Of a stretch of DNA of 64,000 bases, positions 8,442 to 21,042 are shown piece by piece. A program made the translations under genes and the position numbers. How positions within the stretch are numbered: the first letter of the stretch is position 1; each line of letters opens with the position of its first letter. Location of the stretch: NCBI RefSeq assembly GCF_013256425.1, contig NZ_CP053904.1, forward strand, positions 1,240,001-1,304,000, written 5' to 3'. Source of the stretch: Hymenobacter sp. BRD67 (GTDB lineage: Bacteria > Bacteroidota > Bacteroidia > Cytophagales > Hymenobacteraceae). The notes below the pieces were generated by a model. The model was not told the origin of the DNA, made no database searches, and saw nothing but the letters and a program-made list of their open reading frames with translations.

Positions 8442-10121
8442 CTAGTAGGGCTTGGCGTCATGGGCCATTTCCTCAGCCTGTGCTACGGCCTGGGTAGCCT
8501 CGCGCTCGTTGTACTGGTTGCTGCCTTCGGCTTGCATGTTGGCTTTGGCCGCTTTGATGCCTTCGGCCAGGCGGCGGCCCCAATCGGCGTCGCAGTTGGT
8601 GCACAGCTCAATCATCTTGTCCTGAATCACCGGCTCGGCATCGGTCAGCGCACCCACCATGTTGTTGATGAGGTCGTTGCGCTCCCAGTCTTCGTGCTTG
8701 CGGTAGCGGTCGCCGGCCTGCCCGAAGTTGTTGGTGCGGTCGATAGTCTGGCGCACCAGCTTGGCGGCGTAGCTCGGCGTGTGGTCGGGGCCCTGCGCGG
8801 GCGACTCTTTAAGGCCGTTCAGGCTGCTGGGCTCGTAGTTGACGTGCAGGTTCTGGCCGGGGGCCGCATCTACGTGGTACGTCATCTGGCCGTCGCGCTG
8901 GTTGGTGGCCACATGTTTTTTGGGCGCGTTGATGGGCAACTGCAGGTAATTGGGGCCCACGCGGTAGCGCTGGGTATCCGAATACGAGAACGTGCGGCCC
9001 TGTAGCATCTTGTCGTCCGAGAAATCGAGGCCGTCTACCAGTACGCCGGTGCCGAAGGCCACCTGCTCTACCTCAGCAAAGTAGTTTTCGGGGTTGCGGT
9101 TCAGCGTCATCATGCCTACGGGCAGGAAGGGGAACTTGTCTTCGGGCCAGATTTTGGTATCGTCGAGCGGGTCGAAGTCCAGCTCGGGGTGCTCGTCGTC
9201 CGACATAATCTGCACACACAGCTCCCATTTTGGGAAATTGCCTTTCTTGATGTTGTCGTATAGGTCCTGAGTGGCGTGGTTGAAGTTCTTGGCCTGAATA
9301 GCTTCGGCTTCGGGGGCGGTCAGGTTTTTAATGCCCTGCTGGGGCTCCCAGTGGTATTTCACCAGCACGGCTTCGCCCTGCGCGTTCACCCACTTGTAGG
9401 TGTTCACGCCCGAGCCCTGCATCTGGCGGTAGTTGGCCGGAATGCCCCAGGGCGAGAACAGGAAGCTCACCATGTGCATAGCTTCCGGGGTGTTAGCGAT
9501 AAAGTCGAAGATGCGCTGACCAGTCTGGCGGTTAAACACCGGGTCGGGCTTCTGCGAGTGAATCAGGTCGGGAAACTTGATGGCGTCACGGATGAAGAAT
9601 ACCTTCAGGTTGTTGCCCACCAGGTCCCAGTTGCCGTCTTCGGTGTAGAATTTCACCGCAAAGCCGCGCGGGTCGCGCAGGGTTTCGGGCGAGTGGCCAC
9701 CGTGGCCCACCGTCGAGAAGCGCACGAACACCGGCGTCTCTTTACCCTTGGTATTGAACAGCTTGGCACGGGTGTATTTCGCAATGGGCTCGCCGCCTAC
9801 CGTGCCGTAGGCCTCAAATACGCCGTGGGCGCCGGCGCCGCGGGCGTGCACCACACGCTCGGGGATGCGCTCGCGGTCGAAGTGGCTGATTTTCTCAATG
9901 AACTGGTAGTTCTCCAGGGTAGCCGGGCCGCGGCTGCCCACGGTGCGCAGGTTCTGGTTGTTGGAAACGGGATGACCCTGGCGGGTGGTCAGGGTCTGGG
10001 CGGTTTCGCCACTGGCAGTGCGCTGGTCTTGCGACGAGCCCCCGCCGTTGACGGAGGTGCCGGTTGCATTGGCGGACGTATCGTGTCCGTTCTGGTCCGA
10101 AGAATTTTCCTGGGTAGCCAT
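8442..10121 (-). CDS. katE: monofunctional haem catalase
   Basis: 559 residues from the ATG at 10119-10121. It dismutates hydrogen peroxide. The catalytic distal His is in [13 protein letters not shown] (His92), the substrate-channel Asn is in [14 protein letters not shown], and the proximal haem-ligand Tyr is in [14 protein letters not shown]. The first 60 residues are Ser/Thr/Gln-rich and look like a disordered extension. An upstream extension to 10529 is not protein-like. It is followed on the same strand by the arsC/katE terminator and preceded by katG, so peroxide defence is doubled here. Confidence 0.93.
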   Translation of the reverse strand: MATQENSSDQNGHDTSANATGTSVNGGGSSQDQRTASGETAQTLTTRQGHPVSNNQNLRTVGSRGPATLENYQFIEKISHFDRERIPERVVHARGAGAHGVFEAYGTVGGEPIAKYTRAKLFNTKGKETPVFVRFSTVGHGGHSPETLRDPRGFAVKFYTEDGNWDLVGNNLKVFFIRDAIKFPDLIHSQKPDPVFNRQTGQRIFDFIANTPEAMHMVSFLFSPWGIPANYRQMQGSGVNTYKWVNAQGEAVLVKYHWEPQQGIKNLTAPEAEAIQAKNFNHATQDLYDNIKKGNFPKWELCVQIMSDDEHPELDFDPLDDTKIWPEDKFPFLPVGMMTLNRNPENYFAEVEQVAFGTGVLVDGLDFSDDKMLQGRTFSYSDTQRYRVGPNYLQLPINAPKKHVATNQRDGQMTYHVDAAPGQNLHVNYEPSSLNGLKESPAQGPDHTPSYAAKLVRQTIDRTNNFGQAGDRYRKHEDWERNDLINNMVGALTDAEPVIQDKMIELCTNCDADWGRRLAEGIKAAKANMQAEGSNQYNEREATQAVAQAEEMAHDAKPY

Positions 10122-10540
10122 TAGGGTAAGGTTAGTTGGGTAAACGGAAATCCAGGTGGAATACAGCTTAACTCGCAGGTGGGTTTGCGGGCAACTGCCA
10201 CAAAAGTTGGGCATCCTTCCTTTACAAGCTGCCAGCGCCAGGCTTCGTTCCGGGCCGGCTGCCTGGGCAGATGTGCTGCCTGGCGTACGGGGCAGTTTTG
10301 TAATGAAGCAGCTGGCTTTATGGCAGTAAAAAGCCTTAGCTGGACACTTGGTGGCAGCTTCTGGTTTAATAGCCAAGGCAATTACCCGTACCTGGGCCGC
10401 CGCTGAAGCCGGCGTTAGTCGCCGGGCTTTGCGCCCCGGCCAGCTGAGCAGCCGGGCCTGGGGCAGTCCTCGCCCGTCGCCAATTCGGGCTTGGTCCTCA
10501 TCCTGTTTCAGCCGACTAAACAGCCCCAAAAAAGTATAAA
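10122..10540. other. katE upstream region, no gene seen
   Basis: This spacer of about 420 nt between katG and katE has no convincing reading frame. It should contain the katE promoter, but I could not pick out a clear TAnnTTTG box or an OxyR-type operator. Confidence 0.5.
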
Positions 10541-10569
10541 AAAACGCCGCCCCGTTGCCGGAGCGGCGT
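10541..10569. terminator. Rho-independent terminator after katG
   Basis: Arms aacgccgc and gcggcgtt enclose a loop of about 12 nt with a preceding A run. Read on the minus strand this becomes a T tract downstream of katG. Confidence 0.7.
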
Positions 10570-10603
10570 TGTCTTCAGCCGGACGTTGCCCGCTTACTCA
10601 GCC

Positions 10604-13342
<2,739 letters not shown>

Positions 13343-13349
13343 GCGCTCA

Positions 13350-13546
13350 TGACCATCGCCGCCCTGCGCCAACAAAACCTGATGCAGTTCGAAGCCGTGA
13401 GCGGCAGCCGCGCCTACGGCACCGAGCTGCCCTCTTCCGCTTGGTGGGGCTATAGCTGAAAAACAACCCGACCGTGCTCGAATTAATCGGCACACTGGCC
13501 GACGCCTCATCTGCCAGCAATTTTCAGCCAACTCACATAGCTTCCT
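13350..13546 (+). pseudogene. DNA polymerase beta-like nucleotidyltransferase remnant (COG3541-like)
   Basis: The frame starts MTIAALRQQNLMQFEAVSGSRAYGTELP. This matches the N-terminal nucleotide-binding segment of predicted nucleotidyltransferases, whose next residues should be a (T/S)DTD metal site. Instead the frame turns into unrelated residues and stops. A following stretch reads KNNPTVLELIGTLAD, a later segment of the same family. The catalytic aspartates lie in the lost middle and the C-terminus is absent. It is an internal-deletion remnant like acr3 and the Uma2 gene. Confidence 0.55.
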
Positions 13547-13581
13547 AGCGCAATTGCGGAGTCATTGTACGGCCGGGCAAG

Positions 13582-13640
13582 TAGCGCGGACTTTCAGTCC
13601 GCCCGCCTCCGGCCTACTGGCGGACTGAAAGTCCGCGCTA
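13582..13640. repeat. perfect 22-bp inverted repeat
   Basis: The 13582-13603 arm is exactly complementary to 13619-13640 with a 15-nt loop. The words gcggactttcagtccgc recur in shorter form at 533-550. It separates two gene fragments on opposite strands. Confidence 0.8.
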
Positions 13641-13664
13641 CAGTCCAGCGACTTCCAAACCGCG

Positions 13665-13865
13665 CTAGAATAAATAGCGTACGCTCAGGCCGCTGGCCAG
13701 GCTTTGCACGGGCGTAGTCAGGATAGAGGCTACGTGCGCGGTGGGCGTTTGCAGGTCGAGGCGGATGTCGCGGGCCGAGCGCACGGGGCTCCACAGCTGC
13801 CGCACCGTCAGGTCGAGGTGCAGGTGCGGCCGCACGCGCCAGCTGCCGCGCAGGCGGGCTTCCTC
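13665..13865 (-). pseudogene. C-terminal fragment of an outer-membrane beta-barrel-like protein
   Basis: The minus strand reads about 66 codons of alternating polar and hydrophobic residues. It ends in LASGLSVRYLF and a stop, the aromatic terminal strand typical of outer-membrane barrels. There is no start or upstream coding sequence; the frame is lost at the AT-rich junction near 13866. It is probably a truncated gene. Confidence 0.4.
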
Positions 13866-13972
13866 AAATTTTTATAAGAACTTTCAATTATTTCTGAAAC
13901 ATATGATATATCGGCCCGTTTTATCTGGCATACAGACGCTGATTCAGGTGTCTGCGGCTATTTCCTTACCTC

Positions 13973-14899
13973 ATGCGTACACCCAAACTTGTTATCGCGG
14001 GCGGCAATGGTTTTTTAGGCCGTCATTTGGGCGTTCATTTCCAACGGCTTGGCTTCCAGGTCATCAGTATCAGTCGTACTGGTGTGGGCGACGTTCGCTG
14101 GGATGCTCGAACGCTAGGCCCGTGGGCACAGGAGCTGGAAGGGGCCGATTTGCTGGTAAACTTGGCTGGCCGCACGGTCGATTGTCGCTACACGCCTGCC
14201 AATCGCCAGCAGATTTTGGCTAGCCGCTTCGACAGTACCACCGTGCTGGGGGCTGCTATTGCCGCCTGCCAGCAGCCTCCGCGGGTTTGGCTAAACTCTT
14301 CTACTGCAACTATCTATGCTCATACAGTAGGTAGCCAACCTGCTAATACGGAGGCCGCCGGGCAGATAGGCACTGGGTTTTCGGTATCAGTGGCCAAGGC
14401 TTGGGAGGCAGCGCTGGAAGCGTGCCCAACGCCGGCAACGCGCAAAGTGGCGCTGCGTACTTCAATTGTGTTGGGGCCTGACGGTGGGGCATTTCCGGTG
14501 ATGGCCCGACTGGCTCGTTGGGGCCTATGCTCGCCACAAGGCTCGGGCCAGCAATGGATTAGCTGGCTGCATATAGCCGATTTCTGCCGGGCAATTGAGT
14601 TTATCGCACAAACTGAGTGCTTAAGCGGGCCTGTGAACGTGTGTGCTCCGTACCCCCTGCCCAACTGGGAATTTAATTCCCTGATAGCCAATTATCTACA
14701 CCCTCCGTTGCAATTGCCCCAGCCCCGGTGGCTGCTGGAGGTGGGGGCTTTCGTGCTGCATACGGAAACCGAACTTATTCTCAAAAGTCGCAAAGTCTAT
14801 CCGCAACGGCTGCTCGACGAGGGGTTTAACTTTACCTATTTTACCTGCGAGTCGGCTATGAAAGACTTGTTGAAAGAAATGCATCTCATTGATGGTTAA
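13973..14899 (+). CDS. TIGR01777-family NAD(P)-binding epimerase-like protein
   Basis: A 308-residue SDR-type protein. The dinucleotide loop is VIAGGNGFLGRHL. DLLVNLAGRTVDCRYT and ALRTSIVLGPDGGAFPVM are signatures of the YfcH/SDR39U1 group. The short C-terminal DUF1731-like segment (RWLLEVGAF, ESRKVYPQRLLDEGFNF-like) is present. The biochemical role is not established for this family. It overlaps the next gene by 8 nt if that gene starts at 14892, which suggests co-transcription. Confidence 0.88.
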   Translation: MRTPKLVIAGGNGFLGRHLGVHFQRLGFQVISISRTGVGDVRWDARTLGPWAQELEGADLLVNLAGRTVDCRYTPANRQQILASRFDSTTVLGAAIAACQQPPRVWLNSSTATIYAHTVGSQPANTEAAGQIGTGFSVSVAKAWEAALEACPTPATRKVALRTSIVLGPDGGAFPVMARLARWGLCSPQGSGQQWISWLHIADFCRAIEFIAQTECLSGPVNVCAPYPLPNWEFNSLIANYLHPPLQLPQPRWLLEVGAFVLHTETELILKSRKVYPQRLLDEGFNFTYFTCESAMKDLLKEMHLIDG

Positions 14900-15443
14900 C
14901 TCTATGACTTTTGATGATACGCCTGCTACTTCGCCTCCAAGCTTAGCTGAAGCCAAGGCCCAATTTATTCACCTCTGGGGCGTTTCGGCCACGAGCTGGG
15001 GCGTGAGCAAAACCCTGGCGCAGGTTCATGCCCTGCTGCTGGTAAGCCCGAAGGCGCTCAGTACCGAGGACATTATGGCCCAGCTCACCATCTCGCGTGG
15101 CAATGCCAGCATGACGGTCCGCGAGCTGCTCGACTGGGGGCTGATTTATAAGGAACTACGGCTTGGTGAGCGCCGCGAGTTTTTTGTGGCCGAGAAAGAC
15201 ATGTTGCAAGTGACGCGCTGCATCATCCGGGCTCGAAAGCGCCGCGAATTGGACCAGATGAAGCGGTCGCTCGACCAATTGGCTAACCTGCCCGGCGATG
15301 CTGCCGATGTTGAATACCAAGCTTTCCATTCCACGCTAACCGATATTCAACAGCTCGCCACAGCATCCGATAAGCTGCTCACCAAGCTGATGCAGGTCGA
15401 GAGGAGCTGGTTTTGGGACAAATTCTTAAAGTTGTTCTTGTAA
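14892..15443 (+). CDS. GbsR/MarR-family winged-helix regulator
   Basis: 183 residues. QFIHLWGVSATSWGVSKTLAQVHALLL is the GbsR-type start, and the HTH lies in LSTEDIMAQLTISRGNASMTVRELLDWGLI, followed by a wing (GERREFFVAE) and a helical dimerisation tail. The start may be ATG 14892 or ATG 14904; the latter lies just past the upstream stop. Its targets are unknown, though it could regulate the epimerase gene it follows. The gene ends 5 nt before the convergent cinA stop. Confidence 0.88.
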   Translation: MVNSMTFDDTPATSPPSLAEAKAQFIHLWGVSATSWGVSKTLAQVHALLLVSPKALSTEDIMAQLTISRGNASMTVRELLDWGLIYKELRLGERREFFVAEKDMLQVTRCIIRARKRRELDQMKRSLDQLANLPGDAADVEYQAFHSTLTDIQQLATASDKLLTKLMQVERSWFWDKFLKLFL

Positions 15444-15448
15444 GAGCA

Positions 15449-16714
15449 TCACACCTTCAGCAGTGCGGCTTCGTGGTGCCCGGCCAGCTGCTGCCACAGC
15501 AGGATGAGTACGGCCTGGGTGGTGTACTCGATGTTGGTCTGCCGGCCGCGGTCGACGCTGAACTGCCGGCTCACGGTGCCGGCCGGGGTGGCGCAGGCAA
15601 TACAGATAGTACCCACCGGCTTGAGAGGCGTGCCGCCGCCGGGGCCGGCAATGCCGCTGGTGGCCAGGGCCACGTCGCAGCCCAGGCGGGCGCGGGCACC
15701 CTCGGCCATCTCGCGCACGGTGGGCTCACTCACCGCGCCGTGCTGGCCCAGTGTTTCGGCATTCACGCCCAGCAGGCTTTCTTTCAGGTCGTTATCATAG
15801 GCCACCACGCTGCCCCGGAAATAGGCCGAGCTGCCCGGTACGCTGGTAATGCGCTGGGCCACCGCGCCGCCGGTGCAGCTTTCGGCGGTGCCGAGCTGCC
15901 AGCCTTTCGCTTGCAGCAGCCGGCCCACCGCTACTTCGAGCGAAATATCTTCTTCGGCGAATATATAGCTGCCAATGTGCTCACGCAGAGCAGGCAGTAG
16001 CTTTAGCATGCGGTCACGCAGGTTCGGCTCATCGTCGGCGGTGCCGGTGAGACGCAGGCGCACGCTGCCCAGGCTGGGCAGGTAAGCCAGCTTCACGTTG
16101 GCCGGCAGGGCGGCCTCCCAGTCCTTGATTTTCTCGGCCAGAAACGACTCGCCCAGCCCAGCCGTCATGATTACTACGTGCTCGATGGGTGCCAGCTGAA
16201 ACTTCGCCTGGAGGCGAGGTAGCACCTGGTCGGTCATCAGCTTTTTCATCTCAAACGGTACGCCGGGCATACTGATAAATACCGTGCCGCCATCCTCCAG
16301 CCACATGCCAGGCGCGGTGCCCACGGCGTTGGGCAGCACCTCGCAGCCGGCCGGCACCAGGGCCTGCTGGCGGTTCACGTCGAGCATGGGCCGGTTGAAG
16401 CGTTTGAATATTTCTTCCACGTGGCGCAGGGTGGGCTCGTGCAGCACCAGCTCGCGGCCGAAGTAGCGGGCCAGTACGTGCTTGGTGAGGTCGTCCTTGG
16501 TGGGGCCGAGGCCACCGGTGGTCAGGATGACCTTCACCCGCTGCCGGGCTTGGTCGAGGGCCGCCACTATCTCGTCGGCGCGGTCGCTCACGCTCGTAAT
16601 CTGGCGCACGCGCAGCCCCAGGCTGCCGAGCTGCTGGCCCATAAAGGCTGAGTTGGTATCTACGACCTGCCCATAGAGCAGCTCGTCGCCGATTGTCATT
16701 ATTTCAACGTACAT
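15449..16714 (-). CDS. cinA: CinA-family nicotinamide-nucleotide amidohydrolase
   Basis: The 421-residue protein has both expected domains. The N-terminal MoaB-like domain carries TIGDELLYGQVVDTNSAFMGQ and TTGGLGPTKDD. The C-terminal pyridine nucleotide deamidase domain carries GTAESCTGGAVAQRITSVPGSSAYFRG with the catalytic serine region, and ATSGIAGPGGGTPLKPVGT. It recycles NMN and may hydrolyse ADP-ribose. It is a single gene transcribed toward the GbsR-like gene. Confidence 0.94.
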   Translation of the reverse strand: MYVEIMTIGDELLYGQVVDTNSAFMGQQLGSLGLRVRQITSVSDRADEIVAALDQARQRVKVILTTGGLGPTKDDLTKHVLARYFGRELVLHEPTLRHVEEIFKRFNRPMLDVNRQQALVPAGCEVLPNAVGTAPGMWLEDGGTVFISMPGVPFEMKKLMTDQVLPRLQAKFQLAPIEHVVIMTAGLGESFLAEKIKDWEAALPANVKLAYLPSLGSVRLRLTGTADDEPNLRDRMLKLLPALREHIGSYIFAEEDISLEVAVGRLLQAKGWQLGTAESCTGGAVAQRITSVPGSSAYFRGSVVAYDNDLKESLLGVNAETLGQHGAVSEPTVREMAEGARARLGCDVALATSGIAGPGGGTPLKPVGTICIACATPAGTVSRQFSVDRGRQTNIEYTTQAVLILLWQQLAGHHEAALLKV

Positions 16715-16833
16715 GAGGATAGCCTGAATAGTTTGGCAGGGTTTTGTAGAGAACTTTGCAGCGCGATGCTTGCAGGACAGCCACGTCGGCCGTCTGGTTT
16801 TTTAGGCCGCGCATTTTCTTTTTTTAGGTAAAT

Positions 16834-17640
16834 ATGAAAAACCTCTTCCTTCTGGTGGCGTTGCTGGCTGCCGTGCCGGCCCTGGCCCAAACTACCAAGA
16901 AAACGACTACCAAGAAAGCAACGGTTGTAAAGAAAGCACCCGCGAAGGCGACTACGGCCAAAAAAACTACCACGACGACCCCCAAATCGACGACCGTCGC
17001 TACGCCGGCTGCCGCCCCGGTAGCCCCGCTCACGCAGGCCGAAGCGGCCAGCGGCCTGCGCGAAGCGCTCACTACCGGCGTTACCAAAGCCGTGGCGTTT
17101 GCTTCCGAGCCCGATGGCTTTAACCTGAACGACGATATCCGCATTCAGTTTCCGCCCGATGCGCAGCTGGTGGCTACCACGCTCGGCGCCCTGCCCCTGG
17201 GAAAGCAGGCCGTGGAGCAGGCCACCAACCTGCTCAACCGCGCCGCCGAAGCCGCCGCGCCCCAGGCCAAGGATATCTTTCTGAACGCCGTGCAGCAGCT
17301 GACCCTCACCGACGCGCTCTCGCTCGTGACCAGCTCGCAGAAAGACGCCGCCACCCAGCTGTTGCGCAAAAACTCGGAGGCGGCCCTCAACGCGGCGCTG
17401 CGCCCCAGCATCGTGCAGAGCCTCGACCAGGTAGGGGCCAACGCGGCCTACAGCAAGCTCATCGAGCGCTACAACAAGATTCCGCTCATGACGCCCGCCA
17501 GCACCAACCTCACCGACTACGTAACCAAGGAAACGGTCGATGGCCTCTTTATTCTGCTGGCCCAGCAGGAAGCCAAAATCCGTCAGAACCCGGCCGCGCA
17601 GTCCACTGCCATCCTCAAGCGCGTATTTGGCGGCAAATAG
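16834..17640 (+). CDS. DUF4197-domain secreted protein
   Basis: 268 residues with a cleavable signal (MKNLFLLVALLAAVPALAQ), then a Lys/Thr-rich linker of about 45 residues. The DUF4197 domain follows (AASGLREALTTGVTKAV, TLTDALSLVTSSQKDAATQ, KIPLMTPASTNLTDYVTKET). Function is unknown; proteins of this family are periplasmic. The basic linker could contact cell-wall polymers or be a flexible spacer. It stands alone and ends at a strong terminator. Confidence 0.9.
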   Translation: MKNLFLLVALLAAVPALAQTTKKTTTKKATVVKKAPAKATTAKKTTTTTPKSTTVATPAAAPVAPLTQAEAASGLREALTTGVTKAVAFASEPDGFNLNDDIRIQFPPDAQLVATTLGALPLGKQAVEQATNLLNRAAEAAAPQAKDIFLNAVQQLTLTDALSLVTSSQKDAATQLLRKNSEAALNAALRPSIVQSLDQVGANAAYSKLIERYNKIPLMTPASTNLTDYVTKETVDGLFILLAQQEAKIRQNPAAQSTAILKRVFGGK

Positions 17641-17667
17641 GATATTTATTAGTTATTAATGAAGTAG

Positions 17668-17703
17668 AAAGCGCCTGCGGCCTCGTGCCGCAGGCGCTTT
17701 TTG
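17668..17703 (+). terminator. Rho-independent terminator
   Basis: The 13-bp stem aaagcgcctgcgg / ccgcaggcgcttt has a 7-nt loop and a T tract, 28 nt after the DUF4197 stop. Confidence 0.92.
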
Positions 17704-17910
17704 CGTTATAAGACAGTCTAGCCAATGCATTAAAAATTCATTTAATGACCCTTAAAAACATTATTAGCTCATTATCAGCTACAATTATTCATGAAGAAAC
17801 TATGTGTTAGAATATTCTTACTACCCTTATTAAACTTTGCCGAGAAGCCAGTGTCTTGCGGTCTGTGCTTTCGGGCACACTACCTACCCAAACACTATTC
17901 TTTTCTGCAC

Positions 17911-19469
17911 ATGAAGTTCTATTATGCAACGCTGGCAATAGGCGCAATAGCGCTGGCTGGTTGCCACCACGAAGAGGTAACTCCCCAACCAGCTGTCCAT
18001 ATTACGGCGCAGCTGGCGCTGGCGCCCGGCGCGGTAGTGGTTAACCCAACGGGCTATGCGCCCCTGGCGGCGCAGCTTTCCTTTGCCTATCCGGTGGCGG
18101 GCCGCACCAGGCTGGTAGTACACGGCAAGCACGGCGCCGACTCCGACGTGGTGCAGCAGTTCGACGACAGCGGTACTACTCATTCGGTGCCCATTCTGGG
18201 GCTTTATGCCGACTTCGATAACAAAGTAGACGTGCAGCTGACCGATGCCCAGGGGCTGGCCCTCGCCGATACTACTCTTACCATCCACACGGGCGCGCTA
18301 CCGCCCGCTATGCCCACCGCCATTACCGTAACTACTGCGCCAACCGTACCGCTGGGTGGCAATTTTACGCTGGTCAGCAACTTCAGCGCCTCCAACCCGC
18401 AGGTGCCGCTTATCGTGGACAACTACGGCGACATCCGGTGGCTGCTCGACTACAGTAGCCACCCGGTCTTAAACCAGCTTTCGTACGATTGCGGCATCGC
18501 CCGGCTTCAGAATGGTAACTTCTACTTTGGCGATAAAAACACGAGTGGCTTGTACGAGGTATCGCCCCTGGGCAATATAGTAAATCAGTGGAGCTTGCCC
18601 GGCTACACCTTCCACCACGAAATGTATGAGAAGCCCGATGGCAATTTTCTGGTATCAGTAAGTAAAGTGGGCAGCACCCACCCCGACGGCAGCCCCACCA
18701 ACGAAGATTATATCGTGGAGATAGACCGCCACGCCAACCGCGTAGTGCAGGAGTGGGACCTCAAGCAGAGCCTGAATGAAACCCGTCACGCCCTGGAGCC
18801 CGACCCCACCGACTGGGCCCACGTAAATGCGCTGTTTTATGATGCTTCTGATAATACCATTGTGGTGTCGGCCCGCTACCAGGCAGTGGTCAAGCTCACC
18901 TACGACAACCACGTAAAGTGGCTGCTGGCCCCGCACCGGGGATGGGGCCTCAACCACCAGGGCCAGGACCTGAGCCAGCTGCTGCTAACCCCACTCGATG
19001 CCAGCGGCCAGGCCATTACCGATACGGCGGTGGTAAACGGCTCGGCCAACCACCCCGACTTTGAGTGGAACTGGTATCAGCATTCTACCGTGCCGATGCC
19101 CAACGGCGACCTGCTGCTGTTTGATAACGGTACCAATCGCAACTTTATCCACAATGCCCCGAGCACTACAGCCGGGCCGTGCAGTACCACATCGACCCTA
19201 TTCGGCGCACTGTGCAGCAAGTATGGACGTATGGCAAGGAGCGGGGCGAGGATACCTATTCAGCTATTGTATCGCGGGTACAGTTTCTGCCGGCTACCAA
19301 TCACATCATGTTCTGCCCCGGCTACCAGGTACCCAACGGCAATGGCCTGGGCGGCAAGATTATTGAGGTCGATTACGCCACCCACAAAGTACTGTTTGAG
19401 ATGCAGATGAGCGCCGCCAACGGCTGGGGCTTCCACCGGGCGCAGCGCGACGGGCTCTATCAGCAATAG
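17911..19469 (+). CDS. arylsulfotransferase (ASST)-like lipoprotein (apparent single-base frameshift)
   Basis: The ATG at 17911 begins a lipoprotein signal (LAIGAIALAGC). An N-terminal beta-sandwich is followed by an ASST-type six-bladed propeller with IARLQNGNFYFGD, FHHEMYEKPDGNFLVSVSK, DWAHVNALFYDASDNTIVVSAR and FEWNWYQHSTVPMPNGDLLLFD. The frame breaks after HNAP in a C run at 19157-19160. The next frame continues with YSRAVQYHIDPIRRTVQQVW and SAIVSRVQFLPATNHIMFCPGY. One extra C gives 519 residues. PAPS-independent sulfotransfer between phenols is the known activity of the family; the substrate here is unknown. Confidence 0.8.
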
Positions 19470-19533
19470 GTAATAAGTAACGGGCAATATATTATGATAA
19501 ACATAATATATTGCCCGTTACTTATTACCTATT
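19465..19533. repeat. 32-bp perfect hairpin overlapping the ASST stop codon
   Basis: 19465-19496 is exactly complementary to 19502-19533 with a 5-nt loop. The stem includes the ASST stop and ends 9 nt before the stop of the convergent acidic-protein gene. Lacking a terminal T tract and being far longer than a normal terminator, it resembles the other long hairpins at gene borders in this window (23370-23506, 44912-44996). Confidence 0.85.
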
Positions 19534-19541
19534 ATCTATTA

Positions 19542-19898
19542 TCAAAAGTCGCTGTCGTAGTCGTCGCCCCGGCTGCGGCCCCGCGGAGAGCTTCCAAAAA
19601 GGTCATCATCGTCTTCGGCGTCGAGGTCGTCCTCCTCGTCGAGGGGAGCCAGGCCGCTGCTGCCGTCAGGGTCTTCGGCCGCTTCGGCGGTCGCAAATTC
19701 CTCTTCGGTCATCGACGCAAGGTCGAGGGCTTCGTCGTGCGAAGAGCCCGTGTCGCGCCACATCAGGTAATCGGCGTATTTGGCCGAAAGCTGGTCTTCG
19801 CCGGTGCCGTGCGTTTTAGCGCCGCCAGTGCGGGCAAAGGTATCGAGCTTATCTTCGTCGTCGAGCTCGTCGTCGTCAAGGTTATCGTACTGTCGCAT
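19542..19898 (-). CDS. small acidic hypothetical protein
   Basis: 118 residues, very rich in Asp and Glu (DLDDDELDDEDKLD near the start, DEEDDLDAEDDDDLFG near the end). A central less-acidic segment reads LSAKYADYLMWRDTGSSHDEALDLASMTEEEFA. There are no membrane segments or known catalytic motifs. Coding is supported by length and by convergence with a gene that ends just before it. It may be a disordered binding protein, but no function can be assigned. Confidence 0.65.
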   Translation of the reverse strand: MRQYDNLDDDELDDEDKLDTFARTGGAKTHGTGEDQLSAKYADYLMWRDTGSSHDEALDLASMTEEEFATAEAAEDPDGSSGLAPLDEEDDLDAEDDDDLFGSSPRGRSRGDDYDSDF

Positions 19899-20011
19899 AG
19901 CAAAGAGGGCAGTAGAGGGGAGGTAAAAGGGTTTTTAAGCGTAGAGCGAAGATACGGCCAACACCGAAATGGGTTGGCGGGCTGCTGGCAATAGTTTGGC
20001 CCCGGCTCACT

Positions 20012-20370
20012 TTAGCGAGTAAGCGGCCCCACGCAGTAAATGTCGGCCAGCGCCAGCTCTACCCCGGTGGCTGGCAGTGGTACCACGGCCTCCAGTCCCT
20101 TAAACGCGTCAAAGGCCTATACCTTATGCTCGGGCAGAGGCCGTTTTTCTTCACAGCAGGCGCATAGTAGTGGCCCGCACGGTGCAGCCACGCTCGCGTA
20201 GGGCAATGTTGAGCGCGATGCCAACGGTGAGAGTCGTCAGCGGGTGCTCATTGCTGACAGTAGCCATCGCCACTACTTCGCCCTGGTAGTATTCGCTTTT
20301 GAAAGCGGCTGCCCGCTCAGCAGCCAGGTACGCCTGGGCCTGGAGGCACAGATAAGTTTGGTAGCGGCAG
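20012..20370 (-). pseudogene. Uma2-family (DUF820) endonuclease-like remnant, middle deleted
   Basis: The minus strand encodes AYLAAERAAAFKSEYYQGEVVAMA, the N-terminal signature of Uma2 proteins, with following helices up to RATTMRLL and a stop. Further on, in another frame, it reads FDAFKGLEAVVPLPATGVELALADIY and a stop, the family's C-terminus. The segment between, which holds the PD-(D/E)xK-like core, is missing. The start codon is not identifiable. This fills most of the 523-nt gap between the acidic gene and the ABC gene. Confidence 0.65.
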
Positions 20371-20421
20371 GCATAAGGCAGCTAAGCACGTTGGAATAGC
20401 CCAGAAATAAGCCGCCCATCC

Positions 20422-21042
20422 TTACTGAAAGTCGGTGATGCGTATCTGGGCTTCACAAAAGCTGTATTCGGCCGGTACGTTGGAGGAAACAACAACCAGG
20501 CGGCCCGCATCGCGCACCTGGGCTACGTGCTCCTGATACCAGGCCGCGCCCTGGGCGTCGAGGTTGGTAGTGGGCTCGTCGAGCAGCAGCAGCGGAGCCG
20601 CCGCGTACAGGGCCATTCCCAGCTTAAGGCGCTGCTTCATCCCCGACGAAAACGTGCGCACTGCCTGGTGCCGCGCTTTGTGCAGGTACATAATGTCGAC
20701 CAGGCCGGCTACCGTGAGCCCTGGCCGCAGCGGCTTGAGGCGGGTATGAAACGCCAGCAGCTCCAGCAGGGTAAAGTCTTCGGGCAGCTCCAGGTAGGGG
20801 GCGCAGTAGGCGAGGTGGCGCGGCACTTCGGTGGCCGCCACCGGCTGCCCGGCCAGCGAATAGGCTACCTGGCCTTCAGTAGGCAAGAGCTGCCCGGCCA
20901 GAATGCTGAGCAGGGTGCTTTTGCCCGCCCCGTTGGGGCCGAGAATAGCCGTGGCGGTGCCAGGGCGGAAGTTGTAGCTGAGCTGCCGGAAAATCCATTG
21001 CCGGCCGTAGCGGCGGCCCAGGCCCTGGGCGTTGAGATACAT
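20422..21042 (-). CDS. ABC transporter ATP-binding protein
   Basis: A 206-residue nucleotide-binding domain with Walker A LGPNGAGKST, signature FSSGMKQRLKLG, Walker B LLLLDEPTTNLD and a switch serine region (VVVSSNVPAEYS). It is a stand-alone ATPase with no membrane partner nearby. The ATG overlaps the lpxA stop by one base, so it is translationally coupled to the lipid A genes. That suggests an envelope export role, but the cargo is unknown. Confidence 0.88.
   Translation of the reverse strand: MYLNAQGLGRRYGRQWIFRQLSYNFRPGTATAILGPNGAGKSTLLSILAGQLLPTEGQVAYSLAGQPVAATEVPRHLAYCAPYLELPEDFTLLELLAFHTRLKPLRPGLTVAGLVDIMYLHKARHQAVRTFSSGMKQRLKLGMALYAAAPLLLLDEPTTNLDAQGAAWYQEHVAQVRDAGRLVVVSSNVPAEYSFCEAQIRITDFQ

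Noticed and set aside
9276-10124. 282-residue plus-strand frame
   Set aside because: Antisense to katE, whose family motifs are unambiguous.
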